Positions 42,966 through 57,399 of a DNA stretch of 64,000 bases are shown piece by piece. The number at the start of each line of letters is the position of its first letter. The first letter of the stretch is position 1. A program made the translations under genes and the position numbers. Under the pieces are notes generated by a model, which saw only the letters and a list, made by a program, of their open reading frames with translations, made no database searches and had not been told where the DNA came from. The stretch is from contig NC_133395.1 in the NCBI RefSeq assembly GCF_047511655.1, forward strand, positions 148,294,318 to 148,358,317, read 5' to 3'. This DNA comes from Castor canadensis. Lineage: Eukaryota > Chordata > Mammalia > Rodentia > Castoridae.

Positions 42966-45045
42966 CTGGAGAGACCTTTTTAAAAAGCATGTGTTATACT
43001 GATTCTGAGTCTTTGGAATATTATTAATGAAGTTAATATTTTCCCCTTTAAGACATATAGAGCTTTGTACCCGCCCTTTTCTTCCTTAATTTATTGTACT
43101 AAAGAATAATGTGAGACAAAATTTGTTGACACCAAAACAAACCTCCTACAATGTATGAAATTCTGGGTTTGCCACTGAGAGGTGCATATTGATTTTGCAG
43201 AATAGTTTAATGGCAATCATTGAAGATACTGTTATCAGTATTGTCTATTTTTGTTTTATTTTTAATTGGAGAAATTCTGTTTAAATGAGATTGTAGCATG
43301 TACTGAAATATCACATATTAACCAGCTTTCAGTTGGGAATTAGGATAGAGTGAAGTATAGCTTAGTAGTTAATCTTAAAATGTTAATTTAGCTAATTGTT
43401 TGGTTTTTAGAAATTTTTTTTTTTTTTTTATGTCATTCTCCCTCACTCATACACTTTGGATCTGGGTCCCTCCCATGTGTAGTTAAAACAAGATAAAATG
43501 GAGAAAAAGAAACAGTTGGGGGAAAAAAAAACCTTCATTGGTTAGTGAGTTTTCTAGTAGCTGATTTTTTTCAAATTAGTATTTATATAGTGAAAGTAAA
43601 CCTAAAGTTTTAAAGTATCTGATGATTCATTATGCTTTATGTTTGTACTTTCAATTTTGAAATAAACAAATCTTTCTAAATTATTTTAAAGGAAAAATCA
43701 GGAACGGTCATTTGTTACAGCTTCAGAAATACATTGTATATTGGATAATCGTATTTGTCTTTTCTGTTTAAATTTTTTTTTACATTTTTATCTAATGCAT
43801 CTTAATAGGCTGGTTTCTTCTGACTAGAAATGTACATTATATATCTAAACAAGTATAAAAGCATCCTAAAGCTTTTTTTGTGGAGGAGGGGGAATGCACT
43901 CTTAGGCAAGTGGCAAGAGTTGGTAGAAAGGTTCCTCTGGAAGCTTATTCAGAATCAGATTGCAGAGTGGACAAGTGTTGACTTTGGATTATTTGACAGT
44001 GGAAACTTTTTAAAACTAACCTTGACAGGGAGAGCCATGCTACTTTTCTAACTGCTTTTTTTGGGTGTTGGTACTGTGGTTGGTTTACCTAATTCTATCC
44101 AGTTAGTCTTACTCATTTGAAACAGCATGTTTTTCTAGGTTATAGTGCCATTGCTTACCTTTGAGAGAGTATTTTTAAAACTTTGTGTACCATTGCTTAA
44201 CACTGGAATTAAAGGTAAGAATATTTAGATATGGAAGTGAGAAAATAAAACGTTATACATTCTCAATGTATTCCATTTCATTCTGTTCTAGGAATAGCCT
44301 TGGATCAGTTTTAGATTGTTACATAAAGAAGTACAAAATCCATTTATTTTATGGGAGTTTTATTATTTTAAATGATAATTTAATAAAGGAACCTACTATG
44401 AAACAGTTCAAGTAGCTTTGTTTTAAATGTGAAATTAAATTATGGAAACATTGGGAGAAGGAAAAAAAAGAGGAAAATACAAGTGTTCTCAGTTTTTTGG
44501 GCACTATTAGCACTTTGTACCTCCTTGTTTTCCTAATATTTCTAATATGCTGTGCCTGCTAGAGATAATTTTTTAGAATATCTTTTAACATATACCTGCA
44601 TTAAAGACTTTTGGTCTTCAGGCATGTGTTATGGTATAACTAGGTGAGATGATTTTTCCTTACTGACCTCACCCTCAGAATCTATTGTACTGCTTCATTA
44701 GTTTGGGTTGTTCCAATTTTGTGATCAGTAAATAACTTCCAGTTGGCCAAAGTAAAGCTTTCTGGCTTATAGCCATGAAAATGTGTCTGTTAAGCTAGAC
44801 CTGGAATTAAGTATCACTGGATTATTTCTAGTACTGAATATTCAGTAAATTCCATCACCTCCTCAATAACTACTAACTTGCCTATTAATCCATTTGTGCT
44901 TCACTTGAATGGTTTTGAAGACCCCATTTTATAATAGGTACACAATACGGGAGTATGTAGGTATGATTATTTTTGTAACTTATATAAAGTAGTTTGAAGG
45001 CTTTAATGTTATCTTTTTTAATATTTCCAAGCTTTGACTGCAGCC

Positions 45046-47053
<2,008 letters not shown>

Positions 47054-47904
47054 TTATTTTCCTTTGTCGCCCCTCCTTTTTCTGATTGATGGTTGTATTG
47101 TTTTCTCTGAATCCTCTTCACTGGCCAAAGGTTGGCAGATAGAGGCTACTCCCAGGCCAGTGAGCTTTACTTGCCGTGTAAAAGGAGGAAAGGGGTGGAA
47201 AAAAACCGACTTTCTGCATTTAACTACAAAAAAAAGTTTATGTTTAGTTTGGTAGAGGTGTTATGTATAATGCTTTGTTAAAGAACCCCCTTTCCGTGCC
47301 ACTGGTGAATAGGGATTGATGAATGGGAAGAGTTGAGTCAGACCATTAAGCCCGTTTTGGGTTTCTTGAATATGTTCCCATGTAGGAGGTAAAACCAATT
47401 CTGGAAGTGTCTATGAACTTCCATAAATAACTTTAATTTTAGCATAATGATGGCCTTGGATTGTCTGACCTCAGTAGCTATTAAATAACATCAAGTAACA
47501 TCTGTATCAGGCCCTCATAAACATACAGTTGAGTGGGAGTAAACAAAATGAAAGACATATACGTGTTAATGGCTGTGCGAGAGAAATCGGGATGAAAGCC
47601 TAAATAGGAGCAGCTTCATTGCAGCGTTGATGCTGGACATACAGATGGTGATGGTAAAGGTTTAGAATACATATTTTCAAAGACTAAATCTAAAACCCAG
47701 AGTAAACATCAATGCTCAGAGTTAGCATAATTTGGAGCTATTCAGGAATTGCAGAGAAATGCATTTTCACAGAAATCAAGATGTTATTTTTGTATACTAT
47801 ATCACTTAGACAACTGTTTCATTTGCTGTAATCAGTTTTTAAAAGTCAGATGGAAAAAGCAACTGAAGTCCTAGAAAATAGAAAATGTAATTTTAAACTA
47901 TTCC

Positions 47905-47910
47905 AATAAA
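47905..47910 (+). terminator. CNBP: CNBP poly(A) signal AATAAA
   Basis: Canonical hexamer in TTCCAATAAAGCTGG, with a GT/T-rich downstream element (AGTTCTTTTTGTTTG) within about 45 bases. A second hexamer at 48362-48367 (TTAATAAAAGC) could serve a longer 3' UTR. Confidence 0.8.
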
Positions 47911-48594
47911 GCTGGAGGAGGAAGGGGAGTTTGACTAAAGTTCTTTTTGTTTGTTTAAAATTTTCATTAACATGAAATGCCACATTAAAGAGGGAACTAT
48001 AGAGGGACTGCAAGCCACCAGCTGCACGTTTTGTACTAATTTAGTCATGTCTTCAGTAAGGAGTTGCTGACACAAGGACACATAGGTTTGGATAATTTGG
48101 TGATGCTTGTTTGCAGTTATAATGCTCTAATCCATTGTAATGATGTCCTGTTTGGTTCTGTGTTCATTTGGAAGAGTTTTAATACCATGGCTGGTTTTTA
48201 GCATTTATTTTTCCTGTGCTTCCTAAGGATCTGAAATGTTGGATTCTTTCTGCCACATTCCCCACCCCACCCCCCCAATTGAGATCCTAGAAACTGAGTT
48301 TAGAGTTGAGGTGGATTTTAGAAATTAACTGGGTTAGCTGAATTTACTTTGAAGATGAATTAATAAAAGCTTAGCTTGCTTGAAGGATGTAAATATCTTG
48401 TTAGGGCCTAGAACCAACCCCGAGCATACTTCCTACGCCCTCCCTCTGATGCATTCTGTCCCTGCTGCCATGTGCTTCTTCACCCTTGGTGTTAAGGTGC
48501 TGGTGTCTCAGCTATGCTGTACCCATTCCAACTGTCAAGAAAACATGGTTACAGCATAGTCTTCTATCCTTATGAGTACAATCTTTTAGAATTT

Positions 48595-48788
48595 TTTTTT
48601 GTGTGTGTGTGGTACTGGACTTTGAACTCGGGACCTAAACCTTGAGCCCCTCCACCAGCTGTTTTTTGTGATGAGCTTTTTCAAGATGGGGTTTCATGAG
48701 GTATTTGCCCAGGCTGGCCTCGAACTGATCCTCCTGATCTCTGCCTACTAAGTAGCTGGGAATACAGGCGTGAGCCACTAACACCTGG
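48595..48788 (-). repeat. B1/ID composite SINE, minus strand
   Basis: GGTACTGGACTTTGAACTCG, TTCAAGATGGGGTTTCATGA, GCTGGGAATACAGGCGTGAG. Confidence 0.87.
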
Positions 48789-49359
48789 CTAGCATCTTTT
48801 TATTGTGATGTTTTTACTCAGCAAATGGTGTATCTCAGATGTTAACCAAGCACATTAGATGTGTTAATAATTTTATTTTCTACCATAGGTAGGAAACCTG
48901 TTTTCAAAGATACCACTGTTAAGTGGAGTTGATTATGAGGGTTTGGGGACTGGTGGAGGTTTTTTGTCTCATGTAGGAAAACCTAAAATTTAGCAGCTGA
49001 AATACCCTGTGGCCCTTTAGGTGAACTGAGTTCTAATTATTAGTAGTGTTCTCTCTGCTATGTTTCACTCAGCTTTGTGTATTGGGAAAGAGGGTTTGTT
49101 AAAATTTAGAACTGCTTTGCCTCACCATTTCTGCATTTGTGATATGATACCTGCTTTTTGTTTTGCAACTCAAAGTTAAGAACTGACCTTCAACTACCGA
49201 CAGAACACAAAGTGTTCCTTTATAAAAGATAGAATTTCTTTAGCTAACATGACCTTGATGATTGGAAGAAACTTAACATGCATTTGTATTTCACAGGGAA
49301 ATCAAGTTAATTTACAGGAGCCAGCATACATTCATCCTGACGGATGTTAAATTACAGTC

Positions 49360-49400
49360 TGTTGCCAGGTGCTGGTGGCTCACGCCTGTAATCCACCACA
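49360..49400 (+). repeat. 5' stub of a B1/ID composite SINE
   Basis: CCAGGTGCTGGTGGCTCACG and CCTGTAATCC, then it stops. Confidence 0.75.
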
Positions 49401-49434
49401 TCTGGGTTCTTTTTTGTTGTTGCTGTTACTTATT

Positions 49435-49645
49435 TACTTATTTTTTGGAGACTAGACTTCACTATGTAACCCAGGTTGACTTGGAACTCACCTCTACCTC
49501 CCAAGCTGGAATTACAAATGTGTACCACCATACCCAGAATTGAAGGTTTTTGTGAGACCTTTTCATTACGTAGCCCAGACTAGTGATCCTTTTGCCTCAT
49601 CTCCGGAGTACTGGGATTACAGGAGAGTGCCATGGAAGTTTTAGA
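49435..49645 (-). repeat. Two B1-like SINEs, minus strand, head to tail
   Basis: GGAGACTAGACTTCACTATG, TTGACTTGGAACTCACCTCT; then CCTTTTCATTACGTAGCCCA, GAGTACTGGGATTACAGGAG. Confidence 0.72.
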
Positions 49646-49764
49646 TTACTAGTTATTTTATCTTTGTTTTGTTTTGTTTTTCCTTGTTTTGCTTTTACCC
49701 CAGTGCTGGGGAAGGAATAGGGCATTACAAGTGCTAGCCAATTGTCCTCGTTTCTTTCTTTTTT

Positions 49765-49850
49765 TTTTTTTTTTTGTGGGACTGGAGTTTGCTGGCTTTG
49801 CACTTGCAAAGCAGCTGCTCTCCTGTCTACTGCTTGAGCCACATTTCCAC
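49765..49850 (-). repeat. ID-like SINE, minus strand
   Basis: T17, GTGGGACTGGAGTTTGCTGG, CTGCTTGAGCCACATTTCCA. Confidence 0.72.
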
Positions 49851-50041
49851 TTCATCTCTCCCCTCCCCGCCTTAATAATTAGAAGTGATTTCGAATTTGG
49901 GAAACATCTAGATAAAAACTTTTTTTTACTTCTCGTGGAGTTCAGGGGATTAAAGGAAAGATAGATATTGCAGTGAGTTTTGTATTATCTAGTGGATAAA
50001 ATTTTTTAACTGCCTTTTTGCCACCTTGGTTTTAATTTATT

Positions 50042-50120
50042 TGTTCTGGCAATACATGGTTTGAACTAGGCTTCACACTTGCCAGATGGGCGATGTACTG
50101 CTTTGAGTCAGGCCTCAAGT
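50042..50120 (-). repeat. ID-like SINE, minus strand, diverged
   Basis: GGCAATACATGGTTTGAACT, TTGAGTCAGGCCTCAAGTCT. Confidence 0.6.
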
Positions 50121-50517
50121 CTGACTACCTTTAAGATAGCTACGCTGTCCACCTCTTGAAGCTGCTTCATCAGTGCCATAACATGACCAAATTTGTAGGC
50201 TCTTGCCTACGGATTTATTTTTGAAGACTTTGGAGAATTTCAAAAGGAACAGTTAAAAGGAATGATGAGTGTGTACAAACACTTGAGTAAACTTACTAGA
50301 TTGGACAAGTAAAGGTATAGAAATGACCTTATTGATATCTCTATAAGAAGTATCAATGTTATCATACTTGATAAATTTGGTATCCCCAGGAAGAGGCTGG
50401 AAACCAGGATCTAGTGTGAATTGCCTTTGCATTTGGTTAATGTTTTGGATTCTCCAGTTTATAGTTCGCATTTTCCCCTGCATAGTCTTGATTTTGAAGA
50501 GACCACAACTGTTCTCT

Positions 50518-50600
50518 TTTAGTGGTATTGGGGTTTTGAACTAAGGGCCTTGCACTTACTAGGCAGGTGCTCTACCTCTTGAGCCCGTGCCCCTAACCCT
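50518..50600 (-). repeat. ID-like SINE, minus strand
   Basis: GGTATTGGGGTTTTGAACTA, CTCTTGAGCCCGTGCCCCTA. Confidence 0.82.
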
Positions 50601-50729
50601 CAAAACAGTTTTCTTGAATATTGTATTTAACTGTATTGCTTGCTTACAGTGTCATTAGCTTTTCTGCATTCCCATTTATTTTCTAGTCTAATTGCTTGAT
50701 CATTAGTTTCAGCTTAAAAAAAAAAATGT

Positions 50730-50942
50730 GTTTTTTTTCCAGAACTGGGATTTGAACTCGGCCTTTCATTTGTCAGGTAGCCAGCACTTTACGGCTTGAA
50801 CCACACCCCTGGTGCTTTTTTGCTCTAGTTATTTTTCATGTAGGGTCAGGTGATTTTGCCTGGGCCAGCCTCAACTGTGATCCTCCTATTTAACTCCTCT
50901 GGCATAACTGGGATGACAGGCCGTGCTACCACGGCCAGCTTT
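50730..50942 (-). repeat. B1/ID composite SINE, minus strand
   Basis: CAGAACTGGGATTTGAACTC, TTGAACCACACCCCTGGTGC, AACTGGGATGACAGGCCGTG. Confidence 0.78.
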
Positions 50943-50944
50943 TT

Positions 50945-51060
50945 TTTTGTTGTCGAGATGGGTCTAGTTAACTTTTGCCTGGGCTGGCTTGAACCATGAT
51001 CCTCATGATCTCTGCCTCCTGATAGCTGGGATTACAGGTGTGGACCACAACGGCCAGCCC
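50945..51060 (-). repeat. B1-like SINE, minus strand
   Basis: GAGATGGGTCTAGTTAACTT, TGATAGCTGGGATTACAGGT. Confidence 0.82.
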
Positions 51061-51667
51061 TCTTACCTAGCAAGAACAATTTTTAGACAATGTGTTAATT
51101 TGACTGGCTTCTGCATTTTTCCCTAGACATTTCAAATTTCCCCTTTTCCCTGTGGTGGGTAACTGCTCTTGTACACTTTATTGCACAGAAACTTATCGAA
51201 TTACTGACACATTGGTTCCATCCAAGGCATGCCTGTGTTACCATTTTGCATTTTATGGAATCCAGTGAAACACTTAGACAGTTTCCTTGGATCATTACAA
51301 TAGGGTTTTGGATTGCTGACTGCAGGTTGAGCTCACAGATACCAAAAGTCCAAAACTTTAAGTGTGGATGTGATACCACAAGTAGTAAATTTATATCAAA
51401 GCTCATGATGGGCCAAAGCCCAGTTAACTAGAAATGTATAAAATTACTTCTGGGCTATGTGGGTAAAGGCTTAAATGAATCAAATGAATTTCGTGATTTG
51501 GGACCCATACTCCACCATCTCTCATGTATACACATACATTCCAAAATCTACCACACTGGTTCCGAGCATTTCAGATAAGAATACCTGTTTTCTAGGAATC
51601 ACTTTGATTGGGAATATGGAGCAGATAAATTTCAACTTTAGCTATTTAAAAAGACCTGAAGGATTTT

Positions 51668-51742
51668 GTTTTGGGGTTTGAATTTAGGGTTCCGTGCTTG
51701 TTAGGCAGTTGCTATGCCACTTGAGCCACTCCCTGGAGTGCT
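51668..51742 (-). repeat. ID-like SINE, minus strand
   Basis: TGGGGTTTGAATTTAGGGTT, CACTTGAGCCACTCCCTGGA. Confidence 0.78.
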
Positions 51743-51784
51743 TTTGGTGTCAGAGAGGAGCTTTATTTTGAGGGTTGGGGGTGG

Positions 51785-51862
51785 TGGTATTTGGATTGAA
51801 CTCAGGGCCTCATGCTTGCTAGGCAGGCACACTAACACTGGAGCCATTCAGACAGCCCAAAG
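51785..51862 (-). repeat. ID-like SINE, minus strand
   Basis: TTTGGATTGAACTCAGGGCC, GGAGCCATTCAGACAGCCC. Confidence 0.78.
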
Positions 51863-52014
51863 AAGAGCTTTTTAAGGGCATGGTTGTCTTTTACCATGTT
51901 CTTTTCTGCAATCAGAATGCTCTACCATTGAGCTATACCCTTTAGTTCTCTTCTGTATATGTTTGTGTTTATGGTGAGGTTGATAGTGTAATTTAATTCT
52001 CCATTGTTGGAAGA

Positions 52015-52150
52015 GCAATGGTGGCTCACATCTGTAATCATAGATTCTCAAGAGGCAAAGTTCAGGAGGATTTCAGTTCAAAGGTAGCCCAAGTAAACAG
52101 TTCGTGAGACCCTATCTCAAAAACAAAAAACAAAAGTCCTGGCCGAGAGG
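52015..52150 (+). repeat. B1/ID composite SINE, ID half truncated
   Basis: GGTGGCTCACATCTGTAATC, GTTCGTGAGACCCTATCTCA. Confidence 0.8.
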
Positions 52151-53096
52151 TTAAGGCGATAACTCAAAAGTTGCAAGTTTTCTAAAACATTTTGATCAAC
52201 ATTGCTTTTGCAGTGGATTTTAGTGTGTAATAATCCTGAAGTATTTGGGGCTATGGCAGTGACCAGTAAATGCTTACTTTGCAAAGCGTAGTATAAAACC
52301 TCAGGACAGTACTGTTCTGGATAGAACTGTGCATACAGTTTCAAAGCAAAAATCCTAACAATTTCATGTAGTAGTTAGTCACAGGCATTTGACTTAGCAT
52401 TTTTTAGGGGTAGATCCTCAGCCACTCATATTTTACCGACTTCCAGATGGTTCTAAGGTGCTATAATATTGAAAATTACTGGATTAGATAACTCAAGGTT
52501 GTAGTTGCAGAGTTGGAATTTGAGAACAGCCCCGGTACTTATGCTCTTAATTGCTGTGGTGTACATTTAATTACCCTTTTTGCTTGCCTTAGAATTTAAG
52601 TTACACTCATTACACATAACTTTCATAGCTATCTATTTTCAGCCACTCTACAGAGTCTTTACGAGGAAGTTTACTGTTACTTGCGATTCCTTAGTGAAGG
52701 TTTTGATAGCAAACTGGTATTCCCTAATGTATCTGAAGCTCTTGGGGACCTTCTGGTAAAGAATGGATTAAACTTGAATAGTTCATGATCAGGAAACTGC
52801 CTGATCTAGGGATAAACCCTAAATGAATTCTTGTTCAGTACTTGGGGGGGGGAGGGTGTGACATAAAATATATTTGGTTTTGTGTGTTGTTCATGTGGTA
52901 TTTTTAACTTGGAAAAATATATGTAAGTGATAAATGTCCAGTAACAGGTGAGGTAACATCTCCAAGCTGTGACTATTTGCTCACTAATATTTTATGTGAT
53001 TGTTTACACACACTGAATCTGATTTGATAAAATGGCAAAACTTAGAAATTCCATTCATAGGCCTTTTTTCTGTGGAGGACAAAAATTTGGAGGCAG

Positions 53097-53130
<34 letters not shown>

Positions 53131-53771
53131 CTCAAACAGTACACCTAAGAGCAGAAGCAAGAACTTAATTTGTTGTTGACTTTCAATTTCAAACACTTGC
53201 TAATTCTATATTGTGGGTGGAAGAGAGTGAATATTCCAGTATGTGTAACTGTAACCTAGGATTTGTGATTCCAGGAATTAGATCATGATCTTAGCTGCCA
53301 AGTTTTTATCTACTCTTTATAAAACGTCATTAAGTAGGTTTTTGAATCATAGGTCAACAACAAAAAATGCCTTAGAATTGGAATATTTACAAAATAAGTG
53401 ATTAGGTGTATAAATGTCTTCCATATCAACTTTAAAAATATGTTTTATTAAATGGATACTTTTTTTTAAAAGATTTCAAAAAATGTGGGATTCATCCATT
53501 AGACAGGAGACTCTTCTATAGATGGAGCTGGGATAATCTTATCTCTATTCCTGGCTTCTGTCTAGATGGTTGGGGATCTGTGAGTCACCTGTTTCTAAAG
53601 ATGTTCTGATCTTTTGATCTTTTTGGGTCAGTAGAAAATGGTTGCCCAGTTGTACCTTTGACTTTTATCCTCAGAGCACACTTGACAGAATCCTCTAATT
53701 TTAGCGTCTTTTGCAAAATAGGTCTTCCCTTATTTTGTCTTTTACAGCATTTTACTAAAATTTGTTTTGTT

Positions 53772-53838
53772 TTTTTTGTGGCACTGGTGAATGAACCTAA
53801 AGCAAGTGCTCTACCATGATCTACATCCGAACCCCTCA
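53772..53838 (-). repeat. ID-like SINE fragment, minus strand
   Basis: TTTTGTGGCACTGGTGAATG, GCAAGTGCTCTACCATGATC. Confidence 0.65.
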
Positions 53839-54011
53839 TATTTTACTGTATGAAAGAAACCAGGAAACTTGAGTTTAATATCCAGTTTTGTGTATAAGTT
53901 CTGTTTCTCACATAACTAGTAGGACACAGGCCAGCTTAAGTTTCTGCTATTATTTAAGGATCCCCTTTCCAGTTTCCAGTAACATGTTCCTTGCTGTGTG
54001 TCGCTTCTCAG

Positions 54012-54112
54012 GTCTAATCCCAGCAGCACTTGGGAGTCTGAGGAAGGAGGATCAAGAGTTCTAGGCTACCCTGAGCTATGTAGATTATATCTCAAAAAAA
54101 AAAAAAAATCCA
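54012..54112 (+). repeat. B1-like SINE
   Basis: GGTCTAATCCCAGCAGCACT, GAGCTATGTAGATTATATCT and A15. Confidence 0.78.
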
Positions 54113-54419
54113 ATGAATGTTTCTCAAGTTCCTTGAGTCCTTGCCAGAATATCTCTTACTGTCCACATCTCATTTAGAGTTTTTATGATGGTCTCAGCAT
54201 CTTCTGAGACCAAGCTCTCTCTCTTGTGCTCTTCATTTCCTTCTGAGTCCTCACTAGCAGGGTTGATAACATCTGTTTTTCATCTGACAATCTGGATAGA
54301 TCATTTTAGGCTTTGTCATCAGGATTCCTTAGCTTCTGCCCATAGCCCAATTTCAAAGCCCCTCCTCCACTTTTAGTTATTTGTTACAGCAGCACTCCAT
54401 TCCTAGGTATCAGAATCAT

Positions 54420-54785
54420 ATTGCTGCTGTAACAAATGACCACAAGCCTTGTGGCTTAAAACAGTACAAGCTTAAAGTGCTGGGAGTCAAGTTTAAGTGG
54501 GTATTATGAAATGGAAAGTGTTGGCAGATTGCTTTCCTTGTGGAAGCTCAAGAGAAGAATATTTTCCTTACCTTTTCCAGCAGCCAGAGGCTGTCTTCAT
54601 TCCTTGGCTCACATATCATAGTCACATCTCTGACTCTGGCCTTGATCACCTCTTCGAGGCGGATCTTTGTGATACACTGCTAGATAATCTGTAATGGTCT
54701 TCCAGCTCAAGGTCCTTTTGCCCTGTAAAGTAACAATTCACAGGTTTTGGGGATATACTTAGGGGCGGTTTTCCTGCCTACCACA
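54420..54785 (+). repeat. Ancient mammal-wide dispersed repeat (family uncertain)
   Basis: TTGCTGCTGTAACAAATGAC, CCTTGTGGCTTAAAACAGTA, TGCTTTCCTTGTGGAAGCTC and TTTTGCCCTGTAAAGTAACA are in the order of an old repeat found across mammals. I cannot name it with certainty. Confidence 0.6.
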
Positions 54786-56544
54786 CCTCCAGCAAATACT
54801 TAAAATAGTGAAGAACAGTATTTGAAGCCCTTAGAAGGCTAAGTGACATCCATGAGTTTTAAGCAAAATTTCTGCCTCTGATTTATGGGTTGGACAGCTG
54901 AGGATATTTCTGATACTGAAAGGTTTATTTCACCCAGTGTAAGTACATTACATTATTCTACCATGCTTACAATATGGACTGATAAGACAAATTTTCACCT
55001 GTGTTGATGGTTGCTATGCAGGAATGTGGGTTAGATTCTTAGGTGAGTTTTTCTAATTTCTATAATGGTGTAAGTTAAAGCATCCCTGTAGGTATAATTG
55101 GGGCCTGCTGGCCCCAAGTTTACAACTCCTGTCTTAACAGGTTAGTGAGTAGATCTAATAATAGATCACTGATCTAATCATGGATCACAGGTATATAAAA
55201 ATAGTACCTTGGTAACGAGTACAGAAACAAAAATGCTGTGACTAGGAAGCAATGTAAATTGGAGCCATTAGTACAGAAAGAAGGCAAGGTAGTGCCTTTG
55301 TTTCTGCTTTATTATTTCAGTCATCAAATCATATATGGCAGACTTACGCCAGGTGGAGATAGAGATGAAAAATGATATAATTTGAGTAGTAAATCTTGTT
55401 TGTTGAAGTCCTGCAAGGCACTGAGCATAGCCTCGCTGACTACACATAGGGGCTAGGTAAGGCCTCAATATATCTGACTGTAGAGCATCAGGTTTTTGTT
55501 TTTGAAATAGCTACTGAGAACGTTGCATAGGTCTGTTTTTAACACTTTATATAGTGTTTCAATTTAATGGAAGAGGTAAAAGAAGTGAAAAGGTAAACAT
55601 TATTATGCCAGCTACATAGCAGAAAATTACAAGATTGAGTAAAATACCAGAGCCCAGAAAGCTAGTAAGTGGTTGAACCAGGTTATGAATCCAAGCAGGA
55701 TAAACTCAAAGAAGTAGGTGGCAACCACGCAGATCAGTCATTTGGGAAGGGGTTGGGGAAAGGATGTTGCAGGGAAAAGGAACAACATGGAGAAAGGCAG
55801 GATCAGTGTGAGCAAAGGAAAGGCTCACATTGCATCGAGAAATGGCATAATCAGGATGTTGTGACTTTCAAGAACCTGGAAAGCCCTTACCGGTTTTAAA
55901 ACCAAAAGGAATTTACTGGTTCAGATAACTGAAGATTGAATAGCAGGCTTGAGGTAAGATCTCACTGATCAACTGTGTTGTCACCAAATGTTCTGAGTTC
56001 TAAAGTTGGACTGCAGCACATATGAATATAATAAAGAAAATTAAAATGGGACAGCCAAAAAAAAAAGTTGGACTGCAAAATGGATTCTGTGTAGCACTGC
56101 AAGTCCTGAGGCTGACTGGTTACCTTGGGTCTTGGGCATATCAGTCATTGCCTAGTGAGATCAACTTCACCTATCTTCCCTGTTTCACTCTTAAACCTAG
56201 GAATGCAGTTCCCTCCCCAGAACTGAAGGTTCCTCAAATAGAATTCAGGTAAATGGGTAGGGAGAATGGATTTTAGGACAACATAGATTAAGGCCCTCAA
56301 ATCCTGCAGACTGTGCCCTTCAGTCAAATATGTAGATTCTGCATCCTAGAGCAGAATGGGGATGTCTTGAGGAATGGCAATACTTGTTTGGGATCAGATA
56401 TTTAAGGTAATGGTAAACTGTAACAAGATACAACCCCCCCCCCCCCCCGCCAATGCAATGGCTTAAACAAGAAATTTATTTCTCATTTGACAGAATTCAG
56501 GTTTCAGACCACAGGGACTCTGGCATGCATTTATTTATTTTTTT

Positions 56545-56605
56545 GTGGTTTGAACTGAGGGCCTCGCACTTGCTAGAACTGCACCCTACCACTTGAGCCA
56601 TGCCC
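56545..56605 (-). repeat. ID-like SINE fragment, minus strand
   Basis: TGTGGTTTGAACTGAGGGCC, CACTTGAGCCATGCCCTCAA. Confidence 0.75.
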
Positions 56606-57399
56606 TCAATCCACAATACATTAATTTCTGTAACATTTTTGAGAATTCATCCGGGAAGGGCTGCAGCAGAAATCTCAGGCTCCTGGGCACCAAGTGGGAG
56701 AAGCGACAGATTTAGGGCTTCTGGCCCAAAGCGCCACTGGTCATCAAGTTACACACTCACTTCCCAGCTGCCGGAGATAGGAAGATGGACACCCAGCAGG
56801 GTGGCCCTATTCCCACTTTAGAAGATCCCGCAGGCTGTTCTGAGTACTTGTCCTGCCAGCCCCGAACGGCGCCTCCTGGCTGCAGCCCGGGTGCGTATCA
56901 CTGGCTAGGTCTCCAAACAGGAAAAGGTGAACTCGCCCAGGCAGGCCCTAGCTCCAGTTCCACATCGCGGCCCACCTTGATGCCGAGGCCGTGTGAGAGC
57001 CCACCGCCATTCCTAGCGGAGGTCTCTGCGGTCTTCTGCCCAGCGCCAGGCCATCACGCTGACCGCATCTCTGGGACGACTTATCAATCGCCTAGCCACC
57101 CTCTCCCCATGAGGTGGCATTCTTTCCCCCTCCCCCACACTAACTTCGGACTTTGGAGGAGGGTGGCCTCAAGAACTGGCTCGCCCCGCCGCCCCGAAGC
57201 CGGTACCCTGACTAGCTACCGCCCAGTCCCCTGGTCCCGTCCCTGGCCTAGTGATGACAGTTTAGAGATGAGTTTCCAAAAAGGGCCATCAGAAGAATTA
57301 AGATGGACAATTCCGGCGGCATCTGCCCAATAGTACCAAGCGATCCCAGCAGCCACACAGCCAGCAATTAACGCGAGAAATGCTTGTTGCCGCGAGAAC

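Larger units (their letters stand above)
36505..45031 (+). other. CNBP: CNBP intron 1
   Basis: About 8.5 kb between donor GTGAGA and acceptor TTTCCAAG. It carries the repeats listed separately and long unique AT-rich parts (37050-38220 and 42970-45030). In human this intron bears the (TG)n(TCTG)n(CCTG)n tract of myotonic dystrophy type 2; no such tract is visible here. Confidence 0.88.
47935..57395. other. CNBP-ISY1 intergenic interval
   Basis: About 9.5 kb. Repeats are listed individually. Unique stretches are 47935-48585, 48795-49350, 51065-51660, 52155-53095 and 54790-56530. The poly(T) run at 53099-53126 and a C15 run at 56434-56448 are simple tracts. A MIR-like piece lies near 55575-55700. 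No additional gene was recognised. Confidence 0.5.
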
